Of a stretch of 64,000 nt of DNA, positions 45,302 to 54,800 are shown one piece after another (positions within the stretch are counted from its first letter, which is position 1; each line of letters begins with the position of its first letter). The position numbers were made by a program, and so were the translations under genes. The notes under the pieces are model-generated. The model was not told the DNA's origin, ran no database searches, and worked only from the letters and a program-made list of their open reading frames with translations. This DNA is from CAZLBC01 sp964557575 (lineage in GTDB: Bacteria; Planctomycetota; Phycisphaerae; SM23-33). Where the stretch lies: positions 56,429 through 120,428 of the forward strand of contig CAZLBC010000004.1 of assembly GCA_964557575.1 (NCBI GenBank), in the 5' to 3' direction.

Positions 45302-46207
45302 TCAATCCGCCTCGACGATATCGATATCCATCCCGATATCCGCCGCCGGGGCGGAGTGCGTTATCGCCCCGACGGAAATTCTATCCACCCCCGCCGCCGC
45401 AACCGCCGCGACGGTGTCAAGCGAGATACAACCGCTGGCCTCCAGCAGCACCGCGGCATCTCTTCCTGCCGCGTGGCGGACTGCGACCGCGCTGCGCAGC
45501 ATGTCGGGGGGCATATTGTCCAGCAGGATGATATCCACCGGCAGATCGACCGCGGTTTCCAACTGCTCAAGCGAGTCGATTTCAAGGATGATTTGGCCCT
45601 CGGAGCCAAGACGCTCCCGTATGCCGCGTATGCCAGGCAAGACCGTGTCGAAGAACTGTTCCGCTGTCCCGGCCGCAAGGCAGGCGAGGTGGTTGTCCTT
45701 GATCATCGCCGCATCGTAAAGCCCCCGGCGGTGGTTTTTCCCGCCGCCGGCCCGTACCGCGTATTTCTCGAGGTCGCGCCAGCCGGGGGTTGTTTTGCGC
45801 GTATCGAGAATCTCTGCGCCGGTGTCGGCGATGCGGTCGACGTACCGCCTGGTCAGCGTGGCCACGCCGCTGAGATGCTGAAGGAAATTCAGGGCAACCC
45901 GCTCCGCGGTCGTCAGCACCCTCACCGGTCCCTCCCATGTCGCGAGGACCTCGCCGCGGCGGGCACGCTCTCCGTCCTCTTTCAGCACGGCGACCTCCAT
46001 GTCCGCGCCGTACGCCGGGGGAACGCGTTCCAGGACCGGGCCGCCGCAGAACACCAGTTCCTCCCGGGCGACGAAGTTTCCCCGGGCCGCCGCCCGAACG
46101 GGAAGCAACTGCGCCGAGACATCCCCGCTCCCGCGGTCCTCGTCCCGGGCCATGGCGATGAGCGTGTCCAGCGACCGTATTTCGGATTCTGTCATCATCG
46201 GTGTCAT
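45302..46207 (-). CDS. nadC: nicotinate-nucleotide pyrophosphorylase (carboxylating)
   Basis: NadC makes nicotinate mononucleotide from quinolinate and PRPP. The 301-residue protein has DEDRGSGDVSAQLLP, TRKTTPGWRDLEKYAVRAGG, HRRGLYDAAMIKDNHLA and ILLDNMPPD. GTG 46216 and ATGs 46198/46195 are alternative starts; none has a clear ribosome site. nadA and nadB are not in the window. Confidence 0.94.
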   Translation of the reverse strand: MTPMMTESEIRSLDTLIAMARDEDRGSGDVSAQLLPVRAAARGNFVAREELVFCGGPVLERVPPAYGADMEVAVLKEDGERARRGEVLATWEGPVRVLTTAERVALNFLQHLSGVATLTRRYVDRIADTGAEILDTRKTTPGWRDLEKYAVRAGGGKNHRRGLYDAAMIKDNHLACLAAGTAEQFFDTVLPGIRGIRERLGSEGQIILEIDSLEQLETAVDLPVDIILLDNMPPDMLRSAVAVRHAAGRDAAVLLEASGCISLDTVAAVAAAGVDRISVGAITHSAPAADIGMDIDIVEAD

Positions 46208-46257
46208 GCCGTTCACACGATACAGGAATCGAACGGCGCATGGTAGTGTACACTCGT

Positions 46258-47070
46258 TTACGTGCGCCGGATTATGCTCATCCAGTCGACGCCGCGCACG
46301 GCGTTGATCACCTCCCGGCCGAGTCTGACGTCCGATACGCTCGTGTCCGCATCTTCCATCACGATGCAGAGAACCGGGGTGCGTCCCAGGAGGGAGACCT
46401 GTTTCGGGTTCGTCATCCGCGCTATTTCGTCGTCGTCCCTGGCATGCAGCCCCCGGCCGTCGACATCAAGTTCACCGACATACCGGTTGATAATGATGCC
46501 GGCAATGTCGATACCCGCCGATCGCGCCGCATGGATCGTCAGCAGCGTATGGTTGATCATCCCCAGCCCGGGGGGCGCGACGATCACCAGGGGGAGGCCG
46601 GTCATCGCGGCGAAGTGAATGACCTTGAACTCAGCCGAGAGGGGGCACATGATGCCGCCGACCCCCTCGACCACGACCGTATCGGCGGTCTCCGCCATCC
46701 GCGTGTATTCTTCGAAGATCAGATCGAGATCAACCGCCGCTCCCTCCAGGGAGGCGGCCACGTTCGGGGCCAGGGCGCGGCAAAACCTGAGAGGCGTTAT
46801 GCACGACAGACGCCGCCGGGAGTCGGCACAGGCGGCCAGAAATGCCCCGTCCTCGCTGATCAGCCCCCCGGGTGTCCGGGTGCAGCCGGTCGCCGCCGGT
46901 TTGAACACATCGATCGCGATCCCGCGCTCCTTGAGAATCATGGCGATGGCTCCCGCGATAACCGTCTTGCCGACCCCGGTGTCGGTGCCGGTGACGAACA
47001 CGCCCTTCAGTCGCGGCAGTGTCGGGTACGCCGAAAGATCGACGGTATCGTTATTCAAAGGGATACTCAC
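46258..47070 (-). CDS. bioD: dethiobiotin synthetase
   Basis: BioD closes the ureido ring of dethiobiotin using ATP and CO2. The 270-residue protein has P-loop GVFVTGTDTGVGKT, KPAATG, VEGVGGIMCPL and NRYVGELDVDG. Start GTG 47070 has GGAGG six bases upstream and lies 20 bp inside the end of bioA. C-terminal part is slightly longer than usual. Confidence 0.94.
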   Translation of the reverse strand: MSIPLNNDTVDLSAYPTLPRLKGVFVTGTDTGVGKTVIAGAIAMILKERGIAIDVFKPAATGCTRTPGGLISEDGAFLAACADSRRRLSCITPLRFCRALAPNVAASLEGAAVDLDLIFEEYTRMAETADTVVVEGVGGIMCPLSAEFKVIHFAAMTGLPLVIVAPPGLGMINHTLLTIHAARSAGIDIAGIIINRYVGELDVDGRGLHARDDDEIARMTNPKQVSLLGRTPVLCIVMEDADTSVSDVRLGREVINAVRGVDWMSIIRRT

Positions 47071-48409
47071 GGAGAGCCTCCAGGATACCGTCGAGGAGAC
47101 GGCGGAGCGTCCCGGTATCCATTGCCGGCGCGGGCATCAGTATCACGACGTCTCCGAGGGGACGTATGATGATTCCCTTTTCACGGGCAGAAAAGCAGAC
47201 CGCAGCCCCTATCCGCGCCGCCGGATCGAACGGCGCGCCCGTCTCCCGGTCCGCAACCAGTTCGATGCCGGCCATCATGCCGCACTGGCGGATATCTCCC
47301 ACGTACGGATGGTCGGCCAGCGAGTCCAGAGACGAACGAATCATGTCCACCTTTTCAGGAAGGCGATCCGGAAGGCGGTCGGCTTCAATAAGATCGATGC
47401 TGGCGATACCGGCGGCACATCCCAGGGCGTTGCCGGTGAAGGTATGGCCGTGGTAAAACGTCTTGCCCTCGTCGGACTCTCCGCAAAAGGCATCGAAAAC
47501 CTCGTCGGTCACCACGGTGGCCGCAACGGGAAGGTACCCCCCCGTCAGCTTTTTCCCCAGGGCCATGATATCGGGGCAGACCGCTTCGTGCTCGCAGGCG
47601 AACAGCCGGCCCGTACTGCAGAAGCCGGTGGCGACCTCGTCCACGATCATCAGGACCCCGTGTTTTCTCGTCAGTTCCCTGACGCCGGCCAGAAAGCCGG
47701 CCGGATGGGTGAGCATGCCCGCCGCCCCCTGGACCAGCGGCTCCACCGCAACCGCGCAGTACCGTTGCGGGTGTTCGCCCAGGAGGCGGTCGATCTCGTC
47801 GAGGACCGCGCCGCCGCCCTGGCCGCTGTCGGGGTTGTGATAGGGATTCGGGGTCGGCACGAACGTCGTTTCGAACAGCAGCGGACCGAACATGCGGTGA
47901 AACGTACCTATTCCCCCCAGGGACACCGAGCCGATCGTGTCGCCGTGGTACGCCTCGCCGAGGGCGATAAATCCGTCGCGGCCCTTTTCGCCCCGGTTCG
48001 CATGGAACTGGTATGCCATTTTCAGCGCGATCTCCATCGCCGTGGCCCCGCTGTCGCTGTAGAAGACCTTTTTCAGGTCTGCGGGCGTCACGGCAACCAG
48101 TCGTTCGGCCAGTGCTATCGCGGGAGGAGAGCCGTGCCCCAGGAGCGTCGTGTGCGCGGCCCGTTCGAGTTGTGCCCTGATCGCCTCGTCGATCGCGGGC
48201 ACCCGGTGTCCGTGCAGGTTGCACCAGAGGCTGGAAAACCCGTCGATATACCGGTCGCCGTGCTCGTCGATCAGTTCGAAGCCCTCTGCGTCGGTTATGA
48301 TCCGCCCCGCGGTACGATCATCGTCCAGCCACGTGCGCATGGGCGTGAAGGGGTGCCATATGACCGCATTGTCCCGCCGGGTCCAGCTTGCGTTCCGCGC
48401 GACAGTCAC
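47051..48409 (-). CDS. bioA: adenosylmethionine-8-amino-7-oxononanoate transaminase
   Basis: BioA makes 7,8-diaminopelargonate with SAM as amino donor and PLP as cofactor. The 452-residue protein has WHPFTPM at its start and GFSSLWCNLHGHRVPAID. DEVATGFCSTGRLF and the PLP lysine in MALGKKLTGGYLPVAATV follow. Start GTG 48409 overlaps the upstream gene by four bases (GTGA) with AGGA upstream; the longer frame is not used. bioF and bioB are elsewhere. Confidence 0.95.
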   Translation of the reverse strand: MTVARNASWTRRDNAVIWHPFTPMRTWLDDDRTAGRIITDAEGFELIDEHGDRYIDGFSSLWCNLHGHRVPAIDEAIRAQLERAAHTTLLGHGSPPAIALAERLVAVTPADLKKVFYSDSGATAMEIALKMAYQFHANRGEKGRDGFIALGEAYHGDTIGSVSLGGIGTFHRMFGPLLFETTFVPTPNPYHNPDSGQGGGAVLDEIDRLLGEHPQRYCAVAVEPLVQGAAGMLTHPAGFLAGVRELTRKHGVLMIVDEVATGFCSTGRLFACEHEAVCPDIMALGKKLTGGYLPVAATVVTDEVFDAFCGESDEGKTFYHGHTFTGNALGCAAGIASIDLIEADRLPDRLPEKVDMIRSSLDSLADHPYVGDIRQCGMMAGIELVADRETGAPFDPAARIGAAVCFSAREKGIIIRPLGDVVILMPAPAMDTGTLRRLLDGILEALREYPFE

Positions 48410-49203
48410 ACCGTATTTCCTTTGCTGACAGTAACTTTCGTCCCTGCGCCCCGCCCCAGCACGTCGGCCGCGCTGCCGCAGTTGACCGCGATCTCCAGGA
48501 AATCTTCCGCGTTGAACACCGCCAGCGGCTCTCCCGGCGCCGCCGCGCAATACGTTTCCCGTACTCCCCCGACCGCCCGGTCACCGCAGGACACCTTCAG
48601 TGCCGCCGTCCCGGAAAAATGATCGAGCACGTCGGCCCGGGAGATAGAACTCACCAGGTTGCCGAACCGGTCGACCAAAATGATTTCACCAACCAGCGCG
48701 TTTCCGTCGGCACGCGGACGGATCGTCTCGAGTGTTGCGAAGTTCCCGCAGCGCGAGCCGACGTCATCGAGGTCCGCGCCGGCGGCAAGCCGGGCGGCGG
48801 CCGGGGCGAAGATGTCCCTCCCGTGAAACGTGGGCGAAACCGTGCGCCCGCCGCCCGTTTCCAGGGCGACCAGTGCCGCGCACGGCTGCCGTTCGGCGAT
48901 TGCCGTGATCAAGCCGTTGTCGGGAAAGACGAAAAACTGTTCGCCGAAACGCCCGGCGAGCGCGGCACGGCTGCCGCCCACCCCGGGATCAACGACCGCG
49001 ACGTGAACCGTGCCGGGGGGAAACCACGGGGCGGCCCCGGCGAGTACGAAGGAACAGCGCCGCACGTCCTGCGGCGGGATATCGTGCGTCACATCGACGA
49101 TGCGGGCGGCGGGAGCGATGCCGAGTATGACACCCTTCATGGCGGCCGCGTAGTGGTCCGCGCTTCCGAAGTCGGTCGTCAATGTAACGATCGGGCAACC
49201 CAT
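48406..49203 (-). CDS. SAM hydrolase / SAM-dependent halogenase-fold protein (DUF62)
   Basis: The 265-residue protein has TLTTDFGSADHYAAAMKGVI, DVTHDIPPQDVRRCSFVLA, VHVAVVDPGVGG and FPDNGLITAI, the marks of the DUF62 family. Most members hydrolyse SAM to adenosine and methionine; a few are chlorinases or fluorinases. It heads the bioA-bioD-nadC-birA operon and overlaps bioA. A link to SAM turnover by BioA is tempting but unproven. ATG 49224 is also possible; neither start has a good ribosome site. Confidence 0.85.
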   Translation of the reverse strand: MGCPIVTLTTDFGSADHYAAAMKGVILGIAPAARIVDVTHDIPPQDVRRCSFVLAGAAPWFPPGTVHVAVVDPGVGGSRAALAGRFGEQFFVFPDNGLITAIAERQPCAALVALETGGGRTVSPTFHGRDIFAPAAARLAAGADLDDVGSRCGNFATLETIRPRADGNALVGEIILVDRFGNLVSSISRADVLDHFSGTAALKVSCGDRAVGGVRETYCAAAPGEPLAVFNAEDFLEIAVNCGSAADVLGRGAGTKVTVSKGNTV

Positions 49204-49321
49204 TGGACTGCAACTATATATCATAGAACGGGAGATGCGCACACCCCGCTTGACAATATTGATACACGGCATACCATAAGAGGCCTGTACGGAGAGTACT
49301 TCGATTATGGAAAGGATTGCC

Positions 49322-49741
49322 ATGCGCTACCTGTCCCTCGTTTTTCTCGCGGCCGTGGTGCTGTCGGGCTGCAATGACGGCGAAAAACAGGTGGAAGCCG
49401 AACAGGCCGCCTTGCCTGACGCAGGACCGGAGCCTGTTGAAGCCGACCGGAAAGCGCCGCCGAAACTGAAGGGCATACGGCCGCTCGACGAATCGGCGGG
49501 CGGAACAACCGCTTCCGTCGCGCGCCCGCGGAAGAACCCGCAACCGTCGCTGCCGATGCCTGACATGGAGGACGCGGGGTCGGGCGCGAAGCAATACACC
49601 ATCAGAAAGGGGGACACGCTCTGGAGTATCGCGAAAAAACACCTCGGCAGCGGCAAGCGGTGGAAAGAGATCACGGACTGCAACCCGGGGCTCAATCCCC
49701 AGAGCCTCAGGATCGGCCAGGTCATCACCCTCCCCGAGTAG
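49322..49741 (+). CDS. LysM-domain lipoprotein
   Basis: The 139-residue product has a lipobox signal (LSLVFLAAVVLSGC). A Pro/Lys/Glu-rich linker and a C-terminal LysM domain follow (KQYTIRKGDTLWSIAKKHLG, ending QSLRIGQVITLPE). It should bind peptidoglycan. AAGGA six bases before ATG 49322 favours this over ATG 49307. It is followed by recG after seven bases. Confidence 0.87.
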   Translation: MRYLSLVFLAAVVLSGCNDGEKQVEAEQAALPDAGPEPVEADRKAPPKLKGIRPLDESAGGTTASVARPRKNPQPSLPMPDMEDAGSGAKQYTIRKGDTLWSIAKKHLGSGKRWKEITDCNPGLNPQSLRIGQVITLPE

Positions 49742-49748
49742 CGCGTCG

Positions 49749-51821
49749 ATGGCCGACCTGCAACTGGACACGCCGGTCAGGTTCATTCGGGGAGTCGGCC
49801 CCCGCCGGGCACAACAGCTCGCCGGGCTCGGTATCGAGACCGTCGAAGACCTGCTGACCTACTATCCCCGCCGGTTTGATCTGCGGCGCAGGGCCCAGCC
49901 GATAGGCACGCTGGAAGACGGACAGGAAAACGCGACGGCCGCGGGAACGGTGACCGCCGCCTCATTTCAGCGGTGGGGACGGCGGCCGTACTTTTCCGCC
50001 GAGATCGAGGACGGGTCCGGTGCGCTGGCCGTCAAGTGGTTTAACGGGGGATACCTGCAGAACCGGATCAAGCCCGGCCTGGTCATCGCGGTCAGCGGCA
50101 AGCTCGTCGCTTACCACGGCAACCTGCAAATGGTGAATCCGGTGTTCCAGGAAATCGAGAAGGATGCCGGGGCCGATCTCGATCGGGACCAAATGGTGCC
50201 CGTGTACCCGGCGGGCTGCGGCCTGACCAGCCGGATCATCGGGAAGATCGTCCGCGAAGCTCTCCCGTCATGTCGGCGGTTGCTGAAGCGATGGTTCGAC
50301 CGGGCCTACCTCGCCGCCCGGGACCTGATGGATCTTCCCGCGGCCGTGGAGGCAATGCACCATCCCGAGGACCGGGAGCAGTGGCGGCGCGCCCGCCGCC
50401 GGCTGGCCTACAACGAATGCCTCGTTCTCCAGGTCGGCATGGCGCTGACCCGGAGCGTGAGGCGTGCCGGCCAGTCATATCCCCTGAAGACCGGCTTGGA
50501 GGTAGACCGGCGCATACGGGCGCGGTTCCCCTTCGCCCTGACGGCCGCGCAGGACCGGGCCGTCGGCGAGATAACCGCCGACATCGCCCGGTCGACCCCG
50601 ATGAACCGCCTGCTGCAGGGGGACGTCGGATCCGGCAAGACGGTCGTCGCCCTGTACGCCGCCCTCGCGGCCGTGGCCGCCGGCAGACAGGCGGCCATCA
50701 TGGCCCCCACGGAGATCCTCGCCGGGCAACACTTCGCCAAGTGCAGCGACTACCTCGCCGTCAGCCGGGTGGATATCGCCCTCCTCGTCGGCGGCCTGCC
50801 CGCCGGCCGAAAACAGGCGGTGCTGGGGGGAATCTCGTCGGGGGACACCGATATCGTCGTCGGCACGCACGCCCTGCTGTCGTCCGGCGTGCAGTTCAGC
50901 AGCCTCGCCCTGGTGGTGGTCGACGAGCAGCACAAGTTCGGCGTCGCGCAGCGCACCGAACTCCACGGCAAGGGGTACGCCCCCCACTACCTGGTGATGA
51001 CGGCGACTCCCATTCCCCGCACGCTGGCCATGACCGTGTTCGGGGACCTCGACGTTTCGACGATCGACCAACTGCCCCCCGGGCGGGGAGACATCCACAC
51101 GTCCGTCGTCGACGGCGCGGCGGCCGACGAGGTGCTGGATTTCGTCGAAAAGCGGCTCGACGAGGGCGGCCGGGCCTTTTTCGTCTTCCCGCTGGTGTCT
51201 CCGTCGGACAAGCTCGGCCTGATGTCGGCGACCGAGGCCCGCGACGCTCTCGCCGCCGGCCCGCTGGGCCGTTTCGGCGTCGGCCTGGTCCACGGGGGCA
51301 TGCCGGCGGAAAAAAAGCACGCGGCGATGCGGGCATTCGCCGCCGGTGACATCAGGGTCCTGGCGGCGTCATCGGTCATCGAGGTCGGCATCGATATATC
51401 GACCGCCAACGTGATAGTCGTGATGCACGCGGAGCGCTTCGGCCTCGCCCAGCTCCACCAGCTCCGCGGGCGGGTCGGGCGCGGTGCCGAAGAGTCGCAC
51501 TGCATCCTGGTATCCGATCCCCGCAACCCGATCGCCCGCAGGCGGCTTCAGGTACTCGAGGAAACCCGCGACGGTTTCCGTGTCGCCGAGGAGGATCTGC
51601 GCCTGCGGGGACCGGGGGAATTCTTCGGCACCCGGCAGCACGGCATGCCCGAACTGAAGGTCGCGGATCTCGCGGAGGATTTTTCCCTGCTGCGGGAGGC
51701 GCGGGAAGACGCCTTCGCCATCGTCGAGGAAGACCCCTACCTCGCCGCCCCACACCACCGCCGCATTAAGGCGGAACTGAAAAAGATGTACGGCGACAGG
51801 CTGCAGTTCTGGGTAAGTTGA
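49749..51821 (+). CDS. recG: ATP-dependent DNA helicase RecG
   Basis: RecG remodels stalled forks and Holliday junctions. The 690-residue protein has the wedge domain with an OB fold (FIRGVGPRRAQQLAGLGI, ENATAAGTVTAA). Helicase motifs I (GDVGSGKTVVALYAAL) and II (VVVDEQHKFGVAQR) follow. Motif VI QLRGRVGRG and a C-terminal TRG-type region complete it. Length is normal. Start ATG 49749 follows the LysM gene closely. Confidence 0.97.
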   Translation: MADLQLDTPVRFIRGVGPRRAQQLAGLGIETVEDLLTYYPRRFDLRRRAQPIGTLEDGQENATAAGTVTAASFQRWGRRPYFSAEIEDGSGALAVKWFNGGYLQNRIKPGLVIAVSGKLVAYHGNLQMVNPVFQEIEKDAGADLDRDQMVPVYPAGCGLTSRIIGKIVREALPSCRRLLKRWFDRAYLAARDLMDLPAAVEAMHHPEDREQWRRARRRLAYNECLVLQVGMALTRSVRRAGQSYPLKTGLEVDRRIRARFPFALTAAQDRAVGEITADIARSTPMNRLLQGDVGSGKTVVALYAALAAVAAGRQAAIMAPTEILAGQHFAKCSDYLAVSRVDIALLVGGLPAGRKQAVLGGISSGDTDIVVGTHALLSSGVQFSSLALVVVDEQHKFGVAQRTELHGKGYAPHYLVMTATPIPRTLAMTVFGDLDVSTIDQLPPGRGDIHTSVVDGAAADEVLDFVEKRLDEGGRAFFVFPLVSPSDKLGLMSATEARDALAAGPLGRFGVGLVHGGMPAEKKHAAMRAFAAGDIRVLAASSVIEVGIDISTANVIVVMHAERFGLAQLHQLRGRVGRGAEESHCILVSDPRNPIARRRLQVLEETRDGFRVAEEDLRLRGPGEFFGTRQHGMPELKVADLAEDFSLLREAREDAFAIVEEDPYLAAPHHRRIKAELKKMYGDRLQFWVS

Positions 51822-51879
51822 GGGAATAACAGATCGCCGTGCGCCGTTCGAGCCGCCGGATCCCACACCGGGGAGTCGC

Positions 51880-54800
51880 CTATTCTTCTTCCAGGGCCTC
51901 CCGCACCTTGGCAGCGAGCCCTTTCGCGGAGAACGGCTTCTCGATAAAGTGCACCCCTTCATCGAGGACGCCGTGGTGGGCAATCACGTTGGCTGTGTAC
52001 CCGGACATGTACAGCGTTTTAAGCGACGGGTAGCGTTCCCGGAGCCGCTCGGCCAGTTCCCGTCCGTTCATTTCGGGCATGATCACGTCGGTAACCAGCA
52101 GGTCCACCGTTCCCGCGTGTTCCGCGGCCGCCGTAATCGCCTCTCCCGGCGCGGCCGCCGCAAGTACCTGGTATCCCAGTTCCTCCAGCATGAGAACGCC
52201 CAACTGCATGATCGAGGGCTCGTCTTCCACCAGGAGCAGCGTCTCACCGCGCCCCGCCTGCGTGTCAGGTTCCTTTTCGGGAATCGTCTCTTCGGCTTCG
52301 CCCGCGTGGCGGGGCAGGTAGATCTTAAACGTCGTCCCCGCGCCCGGCTCGCTGTACACGTTGACGATGCCGCCGTTTTGCTTGACGATGCCGTAGACGG
52401 TCGACAGTCCCAGGCCGGTGCCCCGCTCCGTCTCCTTCGTGGTGAAAAAAGGTTCGAAGATAGTGGCGACGGTGTCCCCGTCCATCCCGCAGCCGTCGTC
52501 GCTGACGGCCAGCATCACGTACTCGCCGGGCCGGCATTCCGCGTGTTCGTTGCAATACGACTCGTCCACCGTAACGTTGTTGGTCTCGATGGTGACCCTG
52601 CCGACCCCGGCGATGGCGTCCCGCGCGTTGATGCAGAGGTTGACGAGTACCTGGTCGATCTGGGCGGGATCGACCTTTACCGTCCACAAGCCGGGGCCGG
52701 GCTTCCAGGAAAGGGCGACATCCTCGCCGATCAGGCGGCCGAGCATGTTGAGCATGGCCTCCACGGTTGTGTTGAGATCGAGGAGTACCGGGGCTATTGT
52801 CTGTTTGCGGGCGAAGGCCAGGAGCTGGTTGGTGATATCGGCCGACCGCCCGGCGGCGCGGTGAATCTCATGCAGATAATTATACAGCGGATCGGCCGGG
52901 GCCATTTTGCCCATGGCCATCTCCGCGTATCCGAGAATGACGCCGATCATGTTGTTGTAATCGTGCGCCACGCCCCCGGCGAGACGGCCGACCGCCTCCA
53001 TTTTCTGCGCCTGCCGCAACTGGTCTTCCAGCGCCGCCCGCGCCGCCTCGGATTCCTTGCCGGCGGTTTCCACCTTTATTGACCGCAGGGCGTAGGCGAT
53101 ATCGCCGGCCATCTCTTCTACCAGGTTTCGCTCCTCGGCATCAACACCCCTGCAATGACCGACCCGAACGCCGAGGTATCCCATGCCTTTACCTTCCTGC
53201 ACCAGCGGGGCGGCCAGGGCATCACTACCGCACGCGAGGGCGGCGGCGCACCGTCCACACGCGCTTTCATCCTCACCGATCACGACACTCCCCCCGGCGT
53301 CGCGCGCCTTTGCACAGCACGGGGGGAGTTCTCCCCGCTCCAACGACTCGCTGAGGGGACCGGCGGCGTCTGCGAGCCCCGCCTCCGCCCATGACATCGG
53401 CCGCTTGTTTTCGTCTGTCCGTACGATCAGGGCGGAGGCATACCCGCGGTGTTCGACCAGGATCCGGCAGGCTGCGCGAATCAATCTATCCGGGTCCCGC
53501 TCGCGGACGATCAGTTGGTTTACGTCGCGTATCGCCAGCAATACCCGGTTCAGGTGTTCGATTCGTCGCTCGGCTGCCTTGCGGGCGGTGATATCCTCCA
53601 TGGAAGCCATAATGCCGATAATCTTCCCCTCCTCGTCGTGGATGGGGCCGGCGGAGAGACTGCCGTCGAAGAGACTGCCGTCTTTCTTCCGCCGGACAAA
53701 TTCCGCGCCCGTGAAGCCCCCGGTCTCCATGACCTTTCTGCGAAACGCGGCAAATTCCTCCCGCCTGTCTTCCGGCACGATGGGAAGCGGCGCGCCGATC
53801 ACCTCGTCGGCCGTCCACCCGAGCATCCGCTCCGTCGAATCGTTCCACGCGAGCACCGTCCCTTCCGTGTCGATGCTGTACAGGGCCACGGGTGAGCAGG
53901 CGATCATGGCCCGCTGGAATTCCTCGCTTTTTCGCAGCGCCGCGGTGCGGCTCGCCACCTGCCGGCGGAGCGTCCACAGCCAGATCAGCACGGCCAGGAA
54001 GACTACCAGCAGCGGCACGAGAACCATCGCGGAATAGCGCAGGGCCTCGGTCAGCGAGAGCGGCTTTTCCTCGTAGACCCCCATCCACTTTTCGCGGATA
54101 CGGCGGTACTCGCCGCTCTTCTTGAGCATCTGCAGGCCCTCGCTGAACTGGGCCAGCAGCGCCTGCCGGTTGTTCGGCACCGCGTAGCAGTACCGGGGTG
54201 ACAGCAGGGACTCGCGGCCCACGACGAGCGTGTCCCACCCGTGCTTCTCGATGCAATACAGGGCCGTCAAGCGGGACACCAGCGCGCAGTCGTGTTTTCC
54301 CGCGGCCAGCTCCCGCAGTGCGTCCTCCGGTGAGTCGACGGCGGTAACCTGCTCATCGAGGTCGTGTTCCCGCGCGAAATCGTGCATGATGTCGCCCCGC
54401 TGGACGACGATGCGCATCCCGGCGAGAGCCCCCACCGTCGCGGGGGCGGGGCCCTCCCCGGCCCGCACGACGGCGACGCAGTGATTCACCGTGTGCGCCG
54501 GAGTGAAGTCGAACACCAGGTCCCGCTGCGTCGAGTAGAACATCCCCTGCAGGGCGTCGATCTCGCCGTCGGCAAGCGCCCTTCGTATTTTCGCCCAGGG
54601 CTGAAGGCGTATTTCTATATCCATACCCGTTTCGCGGGCGATCGCCCGCGTCAGGTCGACGTTGTATCCCGCCGAACGCCCCTTCTCGTCCAGGAATTCA
54701 AAGGGCGGATAGTTGTGATCCCCCCCCACCACGATGCGGCGGTGTTCGGGCAACTGGAGTGCGGCAAACCACTTGGCGTGGAGGTGGCGGTAGGTACCGT

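Noticed and set aside
50270..51349. A 359-codon plus-strand frame in another register inside recG
   Set aside because: Overlaps recG on the same strand in a different frame and is almost entirely Arg/Gly/Pro.
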